NCBI GenBank assembly: GCA_026992695.1
Contig: JALWYP010000436.1
Location: 1 to 12,368 of the forward strand
Source of the DNA: Flavobacteriaceae bacterium
Lineage (GTDB): Bacteria > Bacteroidota > Bacteroidia > Flavobacteriales > Flavobacteriaceae
DNA length: 12,368 nt
Reading direction: 5' to 3'
Notes under the pieces: model-generated
The model's input: only the letters and a program-made list of their open reading frames with translations
What the model was told of the DNA's origin: nothing
Databases searched by the model: none
Position numbers and translations under genes: made by a program
Shown here: one piece after another, positions 1 to 6,138 of the stretch
How the letters are laid out: each line of letters starts with the position of its first letter
How positions within the stretch are numbered: the stretch's first letter is position 1

Positions 1-10
1 AACACATTTT

Positions 11-295
11 TCATCGCAGCAAAAAAAGTATAGTTGTTAAAAGAAAATCAACAAAAGAACCAAATATAAAAAGAGTCATTACAGTAACTCCTGAATTAAA
101 ATAATAGTATAGAAGATTTTTCTTAACAAATAGATGTATCACTTTTAAAACATTAAGAAAAAGTACCAAAAAAATTAAAAAAAGTAGTGGTGAAATAAAA
201 TAAGCCCACACAACCAAAAGCAATGTGACAAGAACATTGTTTTTAATATAATAAAAAAAGGACTGTCTTTTTTTACAAATTACTTTTTTAATCAT
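11..295 (-). CDS. small hydrophobic membrane protein, unknown function
   Basis: I do not recognise this 94-residue protein. It has a basic N-terminus (MIKKVICKKRQ), then a nearly continuous hydrophobic stretch at about residues 20-58, long enough for two membrane helices and interrupted near S35-P36. A basic/tyrosine-rich loop (KKNLLYYYFNSG) follows, and a last hydrophobic segment spans about 69-93 to the end. This suggests an inner-membrane protein with three helices and almost no soluble domain. The ATG and the TGA stop both lie inside the window, so it is complete. No clear ribosome binding site precedes it. It is transcribed divergently from the T9SS cargo gene. AT-rich DNA can produce hydrophobic open frames by chance, so its status as a real gene is moderately uncertain. 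Confidence 0.5.
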   Translation of the reverse strand: MIKKVICKKRQSFFYYIKNNVLVTLLLVVWAYFISPLLFLIFLVLFLNVLKVIHLFVKKNLLYYYFNSGVTVMTLFIFGSFVDFLLTTILFLLR

Positions 296-370
296 ATCTG
301 TATTAATAATGTAAGGCTAAAAGCTAAAATAAGAATAATATCTCATAGAACTAGTTTTTCTTTAAAGTCT

Positions 371-460
371 TGTGGCTCACATATTTTATTTTTTCAATAA
401 ATTCAAATACTTTAACACCAATGGCAAAAAAGAGCCGGTTATTGGCAAATTTGAGCCACA
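371..460. repeat. imperfect inverted repeat upstream of the T9SS cargo gene
   Basis: TGTGGCTCA at 371-379 is matched exactly by its reverse complement TGAGCCACA at 452-460, with 72 nt between. The right arm overlaps a near-palindrome, GGCAAATTTGAGCC (444-457). GGCAAAT (444-450) is also the reverse complement of ATTTGCC at 483-489, and ACCGGT (475-480) is self-complementary. These nested symmetries sit just before and across the likely promoter of the downstream gene. They could be an operator or the remnant of a dispersed intergenic or attC-like recombination repeat. The sequence alone does not decide between these. Confidence 0.4.
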
Positions 461-479
461 CTATTCTGTACTATACCGG

Positions 480-487
480 TACATTTG
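480..487 (+). promoter_or_regulatory. putative -7 promoter box TACATTTG
   Basis: TACATTTG matches the Bacteroidetes -7 consensus TAnnTTTG exactly. A TTTG at 450-453 could be the -33 element, but its 26-nt spacing is longer than usual, so the upstream half is weak. Transcription starting a few bases downstream would give a leader of roughly 20 nt before the ATG at 514. It would exclude the in-frame TTG at 370, which supports the shorter protein start. Confidence 0.45.
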
Positions 488-513
488 CCTTAAAATTATT
501 AAACCAAAAATTT

Positions 514-2796
514 ATGAAAAGAGTTATCTTACTAAGTATCGTACTTCTATTTTCTTATACCTCATTTTCTCAAACCCAACTGGGCAATACTTTATGGGGA
601 GAAATAAATGAAGGCTACGATTATCCGTATTCAGTACCCGTTTTTGGTAGATCTGCTTTGAATTTTGAAGGAAATCGCCTTGCTGTTTCCGAAACGAAAC
701 ATAGAGTAAATGGTTTTGCTGTAGGTAGAGTAAAAGTTTTCGATATTATTAACGGAACTTGGCAACAGGTAGGACAAGAATTATTAGGTGATACTACTAC
801 AGAAGCAAACTCTACGTTTGGCATCGATATATCTTTTAATGCTTCGGGTACAATTATGGCAATAGGGGCAATTGGAGGTAAAGTAAACGGCTATACAGAT
901 TCCGGATATGTAGAGGTTTATCAATTAGTAAACAATCAGTGGGAGCTAATGGGAGACAGACTTACTTCCGGTGAACAAGCATCGGAACGGTTTGGATCCA
1001 AAACAAAACTTAGTAGCGACGGTTTAACCTTGTTGGTAACCGCTCCTTTCAACGATGTAGGAAATTATAATTCCGGCAAAGCACAGGTTTTTAAATATAT
1101 TTCGGGAACTTGGACACAGGTAGGTTCTACTTTAAAAGGAATTTATGCCAGTCTATTCGGAATTGGAGCAGCTATTTCGGGAGACGGAAACCGTATTCTT
1201 ATAGGAGGCTATCAAGAAGACCCTTATAATCCCGCCGATGCGAAAGAATATGGTGCCATACGAGTTTTTGATTGGAACGGAACCGATTGGGAGCAAACAG
1301 GAAATACCATTTACGGAAGCGAAGAATTTAGCCAATACGGTTTAAGAGTAGGTATGAGCAAAGACGGAAACCGAATAGCTACTTCCGATATAAGAAACGA
1401 TGATAATGGTGAAAACACCGGTTACGTTGTAATTTTTGAATACAACGGGACTACTTGGGAACAAGTGGGCAATAAAATAAAAGGAACTATGGAAGGCGAA
1501 AGAATGGGTTATGATATTGATTTTACAACCGATGGTGGAAAAATTTTAGTAGGAACAGGCAGTTCGATTTTAACCGAAAATCCCGGAGTCGCCAAATTAT
1601 TTGAATTTTCAAACGGAAATTGGAATCAGTTGGGAGAAACAATGGTTTCCGAAACCCTTAGTGGTAATGTAGAAGAAGACCACTTCGGGATGATAAACGC
1701 CATAAATGCAGACGGTAGTGTTTTGGCAATTTCTGCTTGGAAAGCTATAAACTCAGACGGCGAAATTGCAGGAAATCTTAAAACATTTTATTTTCCGCCA
1801 CACGTATCTTGCCAAGATATAGATGTTGCATTAGATGAAAACGGAAACGCAACAATAACAGCTCAAAATGTCGATAACGGTTCGTATGATGTAGATGAGC
1901 CTATTTCTCTTATATTAGATATTGAAGGGCAAACTTTTACTTGTAACGATGTGGGAAATAGTTTTGAAGCAACACTTTCTGCAACCGACTCACACGGAAA
2001 TACAGATAGTTGCTCCACTACCATCACAATTGTGGACACAATGGCTCCCAATTTGGTTTGCCAAGAACTAACCATAGCATTAGACCAAAACGGAACAGCA
2101 TCTATTACGGCAAATGATCTTATCGAATCCGTAACCGATAATTGCCAAGTAGAAACCTTAGCCGTAGATGTACCCGATTTTTCTTGTGAAGATACTAGCA
2201 ATCCGGTTACCGTTACCGTTTTTGCCAGCGATATAAACGGAAATTATGTTTCTTGCACTACTACCGTAACTGTTGTAGATGCTCTTGCGCCTGAAATTGT
2301 ATGTTTAAATAATCAAACGGTTACAGCAGATGAGACAACCAACCAATACACGCTTCCCGATTATTGGAACACCGGAGAAATTACAGTAACAGATAATTGC
2401 AGCAATACCATTACCTACACACAAACACCTGCCGCCGGCACAAACTTGTCTCCCGGGATATATACCATAGTGGTTACTGCTCAAGATGAATACGGAAACC
2501 AGAGTTCTTGTAGTTTTGAACTTACCGTTGAAACAGTATTAGGTATGGAAGATACCTTACTAAAAAATGAAATTACTGTTTACCCCAACCCCGCAAATAA
2601 CTATATAAAAATAAATTATCCTCTAACCGTAAAAATAAATCGTACCACTATTTACGATGTAAACGGAAAAGAAATAATTTCTGGTGAATCTGATAAAAAT
2701 ACAATAATAGATGTTTCCTCGTTAAGTAGTGGTTTGTATTTTATTCAAATTGAAACTCGAAATACAATACTAATAAAACGCTTTATCAAAGAGTAA
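514..2796 (+). CDS. T9SS-secreted protein: beta-propeller, three HYR-like domains, sorting domain
   Basis: This is a 760-residue secreted, probably cell-surface, protein. The frame is open from a TTG at 370, but the ATG at 514 begins a typical signal peptide (MKRVILLSIVLLFSYTSFS, cleavage near residue 19), so I use that start. Residues about 22-428 hold seven similar units. Each has a W-x-Q-x-G-type segment, then FG, then a DG/NG turn and a hydrophobic strand (for example TWEQVGNKIKG ... DGGKILVG), as in a seven-bladed integrin/FG-GAP-like propeller. Three hyalin-repeat-like immunoglobulin-fold domains follow, starting near C433, C516 and C597. The first lacks the Cys that follows the DNG/DNC region in related repeats. 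Residues about 685-760 (ITVYPNP ... SGLYFIQI ... IKRFIKE) form a type A T9SS sorting domain, which is cleaved during secretion. No enzymatic motif is visible. Adhesion or carbohydrate binding is plausible but not shown. Confidence 0.88.
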   Translation: MKRVILLSIVLLFSYTSFSQTQLGNTLWGEINEGYDYPYSVPVFGRSALNFEGNRLAVSETKHRVNGFAVGRVKVFDIINGTWQQVGQELLGDTTTEANSTFGIDISFNASGTIMAIGAIGGKVNGYTDSGYVEVYQLVNNQWELMGDRLTSGEQASERFGSKTKLSSDGLTLLVTAPFNDVGNYNSGKAQVFKYISGTWTQVGSTLKGIYASLFGIGAAISGDGNRILIGGYQEDPYNPADAKEYGAIRVFDWNGTDWEQTGNTIYGSEEFSQYGLRVGMSKDGNRIATSDIRNDDNGENTGYVVIFEYNGTTWEQVGNKIKGTMEGERMGYDIDFTTDGGKILVGTGSSILTENPGVAKLFEFSNGNWNQLGETMVSETLSGNVEEDHFGMINAINADGSVLAISAWKAINSDGEIAGNLKTFYFPPHVSCQDIDVALDENGNATITAQNVDNGSYDVDEPISLILDIEGQTFTCNDVGNSFEATLSATDSHGNTDSCSTTITIVDTMAPNLVCQELTIALDQNGTASITANDLIESVTDNCQVETLAVDVPDFSCEDTSNPVTVTVFASDINGNYVSCTTTVTVVDALAPEIVCLNNQTVTADETTNQYTLPDYWNTGEITVTDNCSNTITYTQTPAAGTNLSPGIYTIVVTAQDEYGNQSSCSFELTVETVLGMEDTLLKNEITVYPNPANNYIKINYPLTVKINRTTIYDVNGKEIISGESDKNTIIDVSSLSSGLYFIQIETRNTILIKRFIKE

Positions 2797-2819
2797 TATG
2801 TGTTTTGTTTAATTTTGAA

Positions 2820-2852
2820 ATAACATCTTCGGCTTTATACCGGAGATGTTAT
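2820..2852. terminator. bidirectional hairpin terminator between convergent genes
   Basis: ATAACATCTTCGG (2820-2832) pairs with CCGGAGATGTTAT (2840-2852) around a 7-nt loop. This makes a 13-bp stem with one T-G wobble. It sits 24 nt after the T9SS cargo stop and one base from the stop of the thioredoxin-fold gene on the other strand. AT-rich sequence flanks it on both sides, so it can end transcription from both directions. Confidence 0.8.
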
Positions 2853-2853
2853 T

Positions 2854-3477
2854 CTATTTATAAATTAATTTTAACAAATCTTCAGCTATGGTTTGTCCTT
2901 TATCTTTATTGTACCATAGTTGCATTTCTTTTTTAAATTCGGGAGTCAGTTTTCCATGTTTTTCTTTAAATGCTTTTGTTTTTTGTAAAACATACGAAGG
3001 AGAAGGTCCCCATTGTCCTATAACAATTTCTTTTTCGTTATCAAAAACAATTAAAATGGGAATAGACATACTTCCGTTTGTTAAAAAATGCTGCATTAAA
3101 TCAAGATTCCTATCACGATACAACACCTTTAACATTATTCCTGAAGAAAGTTCGGCTAATTTATTCATTACCGGCATAGAATGCGCTGCATCGCCACACC
3201 AACTTTCGGTAAGAACCAACCACGTTTGATTTCCTGAAAAATTTTCAAACTTTTCTTTTATTTTCTCCGGAATTTTAAGGGTTTTATCCAACCGTTTCAT
3301 ACGACTGTTATTAAGCAATGTATAATTAGATAACGCTTCCGAAGGATAATTTGCAGAGCTGGTTTCGTTTGCCACATTTTGTGCCACCATTTCTCTATAT
3401 TCTTTGTAAGTAATGGCTTTGGTAAGCAATCCGCCTACCAAAAGGTTTTTTTGACTTTCTAAAATAAGATTTTTCAT
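2854..3477 (-). CDS. thioredoxin-fold protein with a single active-site cysteine
   Basis: This 207-residue protein has no signal peptide and is probably cytoplasmic. A helical N-terminal part (1-80) precedes a thioredoxin-like core. The core shows the strand QTWLVLT, the active-site segment ESWCGDAAHSMP with C94, and the cis-proline turn SMSIPIL with P140. It resembles the Thioredoxin_9-type family common in Bacteroidetes. The classical CxxC is absent: the residues after C94 are Gly, Asp and Ala, and there is no other Cys in the protein. It therefore cannot form the usual intramolecular disulfide. Known relatives are poorly characterised; a thiol-binding, peroxide-related or non-redox role is possible. 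It lies 43 bp after radA on the same strand and is likely the last gene of that operon, ending at the shared hairpin. Confidence 0.8.
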   Translation of the reverse strand: MKNLILESQKNLLVGGLLTKAITYKEYREMVAQNVANETSSANYPSEALSNYTLLNNSRMKRLDKTLKIPEKIKEKFENFSGNQTWLVLTESWCGDAAHSMPVMNKLAELSSGIMLKVLYRDRNLDLMQHFLTNGSMSIPILIVFDNEKEIVIGQWGPSPSYVLQKTKAFKEKHGKLTPEFKKEMQLWYNKDKGQTIAEDLLKLIYK

Positions 3478-3520
3478 ACCCGCTTTGACGAAAGAATTGC
3501 GTTTTCCTTACTTATTCCTC

Positions 3521-4882
3521 CTACCCAAACAAATGCCTTACTACATCGTGTACTTTGGCAACTTTTATAATTTGAATATTGTGTTTTTTAGCGGTTAATT
3601 TGCAATATTTAGAAATAATAATAGTGTTATAACCCAGCTTTTCGGCTTCGGTAATTCGTTGGTCTATTCGGGTAACGGGACGTACTTCGCCTGCCAATCC
3701 AACTTCTGCGGCAAAACACATCGATTTGGTAATTGCAATATCTACGTTCGATGAGAGTACGGCAGCAACTACCGCCAAATCTATTGCCGGGTCATCTACG
3801 GTTATTCCTCCGGTAACGTTTAAAAAAACATCTTTTGCTCCCAGTTTAAATCCGGCTCGTTTTTCCAGTACCGCTAAGAGCATGTTGAGTCGTTTACTGT
3901 TAAATCCGGTTGCGCTTCGTTGGGGTGTTCCGTAAACGGCAGAGCTTACCAAGGCTTGTATTTCGATCATCAAAGGACGCATTCCTTCTAAGGTTGCGGC
4001 AATGGCTGTACCGCTAAGGTCGTCTTGGTTTTTTGAAATAAGGATTTCGCTTGGATTGCTTACTTCCCGGAGTCCGTTGCTTAACATTTCATAAATACCT
4101 ATTTCATGAGTAGATCCAAACCGGTTTTTTTGTGCGCGAAGAATGCGATATACATGATTTCTATCGCCTTCAAATTGCAAAACGGTATCAACCATGTGTT
4201 CTAAAATCTTTGGTCCTGCAATATTTCCGTCTTTGGTAATATGCCCGATAAGAATAACCGGCGTATTGGTTTCTTTGGCAAATTTTATGAGTTCGGAAGT
4301 AGTTTCGCGTATTTGTGAAATACTTCCCGGACTGCTCTCAATATAATCGGTATGCAGGGTTTGAATAGAATCAATAACCACAATATCGGGTTGCAGTTCT
4401 ATAATGGTTTTAAAAATATTTTGGGTTTTTGTTTCGGTTAAAACCAGACAATTTTCTGAATGAGGAGCAATACGCTCGGCTCGCATTTTAATTTGTTGTG
4501 CGCTTTCTTCTCCCGAAACATACAGGGTTTTATACGGAAGTTGTAACGCAATTTGAAGCATTAAGGTACTTTTCCCAATACCGGGTTCGCCCCCCAATAA
4601 AGCAACCGACCCGGGAACCAAACCGCCACCCAGAACACGATTTAGTTCGTTGTTTTGTGTATTCAAACGGGCTTCCGATACGGTTGAAATATCTTGAATT
4701 CGCTGTGGTTTTGCTATTTTTGAAAAAGAAGTCTCGTTCGGTTTCCACGCCTTTTTTTCAGTTTTTTGCACCACTTCTTCCACAATGGTATTCCATTGTT
4801 TACACGAAGTACACTGCCCTTGCCATTTGGCAAATTGTGCGCCGCAGTTCTGACAGAAAAAGGTGGTTTTTACTTTTGCCAA
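3521..4882 (-). CDS. radA: DNA repair/recombination protein RadA
   Basis: RadA (Sms) is a RecA-related ATPase. It acts as a hexameric helicase that extends and resolves recombination intermediates during DNA repair. All parts are visible in 453 residues, the usual length. There is an N-terminal zinc finger (C10, C13, C24, C27), a Walker A motif GGEPGIGKST (97-106) and a Walker B strand DIVVIDS (166-172). The RadA-specific KNRFG motif is at 252-256, followed by a C-terminal Lon-protease-like domain (about 280-453). The start codon is TTG. Upstream in frame there is no ATG before a stop, and the MAKVKTTFFCQNCG beginning fits the family, so the rare start appears genuine. It lies 53 bp after the esterase-fold gene and 43 bp before the thioredoxin-fold gene, all on one strand. 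An unusual start codon may keep expression low. Confidence 0.96.
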   Translation of the reverse strand: MAKVKTTFFCQNCGAQFAKWQGQCTSCKQWNTIVEEVVQKTEKKAWKPNETSFSKIAKPQRIQDISTVSEARLNTQNNELNRVLGGGLVPGSVALLGGEPGIGKSTLMLQIALQLPYKTLYVSGEESAQQIKMRAERIAPHSENCLVLTETKTQNIFKTIIELQPDIVVIDSIQTLHTDYIESSPGSISQIRETTSELIKFAKETNTPVILIGHITKDGNIAGPKILEHMVDTVLQFEGDRNHVYRILRAQKNRFGSTHEIGIYEMLSNGLREVSNPSEILISKNQDDLSGTAIAATLEGMRPLMIEIQALVSSAVYGTPQRSATGFNSKRLNMLLAVLEKRAGFKLGAKDVFLNVTGGITVDDPAIDLAVVAAVLSSNVDIAITKSMCFAAEVGLAGEVRPVTRIDQRITEAEKLGYNTIIISKYCKLTAKKHNIQIIKVAKVHDVVRHLFG

Positions 4883-4935
4883 AGTATGTTTTTTAATTGT
4901 AAATTAAATTATTCACTTATAAAAGCTTCGCTTTA

Positions 4936-6084
4936 TTAATACCCGAAATCATCCTTAATTTTATCTGCTCTATCCAACATTAAATCGGTAGTTATAAAAT
5001 CTACTTCTTCTTTATCGTAAGCGGCTTGATAAGTTCGCATAGCTTTTTTAGGTTGTCCGGTTTCTTCATAATACCGCGCCAAATAGTAATCGCCTAAAAC
5101 CGTGTCGGGATATTGTTTTTTTGCAAGCGTAGCAATTTCGCGAAGCGATTCCCATTGTTTTTTCTTTTCGGCAGCGGTACAAGTGGCAATAAAATCGTTT
5201 TCTCGAATCGGATTGCTTAAACCAAACAAATCTTTTATGGTTTGGTATTTTTCTTGAAGATATAAATGAATGGGTGTATCTAACTTCATAATTACATCTT
5301 TAAACTCTTTTTTGCTTATGGGTCTGTAAACGGCAAATATTTTTTCGAGAGCAGTAGGAATTCCGCGAGCTACCAACGAATAATGTGTTGCACCTTCAAA
5401 ATTATCATAATAATAATTAAAGGTTTTGCTCTTTAAAGGTTGTAAAGATTGATTAAGTGCTTCTACACTTTCTCGTATTCCTTTAATATCATCGGTTCCG
5501 GTGGCGAGGTAATAAAACAACTGCGTTTGTATTTGGGGTATTCGCTCGGGAATTCGGGTTTCCATCATTGGGGCTAAATCCGGACTTAAATTTATATAGC
5601 CGTTAAACAACGGTGGGTCTTTAAATAAATAGTAATTTATAAAATTGGCAGTAAAATCATGTCCTACACCTATGATGAATTTTGCTGTTCGGTATTTGTT
5701 ATCGATATACGGAATGAGTTCTAACCCTATAAATTCAAAAAAATCGGCTCCTTTCTCTTCCGGAACAAAATTAGTATCGTCATAAGCACAATCGTCATAA
5801 CGACCGTCTCCTTGCATAACTCCCACTACAATACTTTCGGGCATATCTTCCCAATAACTAAAGTAATCTACATTTCCGGCAACGGGTTCAAAAAGATAAT
5901 CGGCATCCAATACTAAAATAATAGGATATACTTTATCTGTGTTTTCTTCGTAATTACGAGGTAATTGTATTTTTAATCTTCGGGTTTCATCTAATTTGGT
6001 AGAAGGAAATTCTTCATAAATGGTTTGTGCCGAAGCAAATAAATGAACGATGCTAAAAATGATTAGGAAAATAGTTTTTTTCAT
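4936..6084 (-). CDS. secreted esterase-fold (EstD/IroE-like) protein with Asp at the nucleophile position and TPR-like tail
   Basis: This 382-residue protein has a signal peptide (MKKTIFLIIFSIVHLFASA, cleavage near 19), so it is probably periplasmic. Residues about 20-255 look like the putative esterase family (PF00756-like alpha/beta hydrolases): YPIILVLDADYLF, a PESIVVGVMQGDGRYDD segment and FNGYINLSPDL. The nucleophile elbow, normally GHSxGG, reads GHDFTA (141-146), so Asp143 replaces Ser. A likely acid (D198 or D199 in ATGTDD) and His (H234 in GATHYS) are still present. It is either a non-catalytic relative or an enzyme using Asp as nucleophile, as haloalkane dehalogenases and epoxide hydrolases do at the same position of the fold. 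Residues about 305-365 form a helical TPR-like region (YYLARYYEETGQPKKAMRTYQAAY). It is the first gene of the cluster with radA and is divergent from the ABC ATPase gene. Confidence 0.82.
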   Translation of the reverse strand: MKKTIFLIIFSIVHLFASAQTIYEEFPSTKLDETRRLKIQLPRNYEENTDKVYPIILVLDADYLFEPVAGNVDYFSYWEDMPESIVVGVMQGDGRYDDCAYDDTNFVPEEKGADFFEFIGLELIPYIDNKYRTAKFIIGVGHDFTANFINYYLFKDPPLFNGYINLSPDLAPMMETRIPERIPQIQTQLFYYLATGTDDIKGIRESVEALNQSLQPLKSKTFNYYYDNFEGATHYSLVARGIPTALEKIFAVYRPISKKEFKDVIMKLDTPIHLYLQEKYQTIKDLFGLSNPIRENDFIATCTAAEKKKQWESLREIATLAKKQYPDTVLGDYYLARYYEETGQPKKAMRTYQAAYDKEEVDFITTDLMLDRADKIKDDFGY

Positions 6085-6105
6085 TTTAAAAAGAATTTTA
6101 ATGCC

Positions 6106-6113
6106 GAAAGATA
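6106..6113 (-). promoter_or_regulatory. possible -7 box for the esterase-radA cluster
   Basis: On the minus strand this reads TATCTTTC, one base from the Bacteroidetes -7 consensus TAnnTTTG. It lies 21 nt before the ATG of the esterase-fold gene. No convincing -33 element is seen. It shares the 54-bp divergent spacer with the ABC ATPase promoter, so the two polymerase footprints would overlap. Confidence 0.3.
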
Positions 6114-6126
6114 GTAAGAAATCTTG

Positions 6127-6134
6127 TATTTTTG
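6127..6134 (+). promoter_or_regulatory. putative -7 promoter box TATTTTTG
   Basis: TATTTTTG fits TAnnTTTG exactly and ends only 4 nt before the ATG of the ABC ATPase gene at 6139. Transcription starting at the usual distance would begin at or very near the A of the start codon, giving a leaderless or nearly leaderless message. No clear -33 element is seen at the expected distance. Confidence 0.4.
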
Positions 6135-6138
6135 AATA

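Noticed and set aside
1863..2201. 112-codon open frame on the minus strand inside the T9SS cargo gene
   Set aside because: It lies wholly within a well-supported coding region on the opposite strand and shows no domain or signal of its own.
4498..4896. 132-codon plus-strand open frame opposite radA
   Set aside because: It is antisense to the conserved zinc finger and ATPase region of radA, whose conservation explains the open frame.
4919..4936. Small hairpin ATAAAAGC/GCTTTAT between the esterase-fold gene and radA
   Set aside because: The stem is short, has a bulge and overlaps the stop codon. It is too weak to call a terminator, and the genes look co-transcribed.
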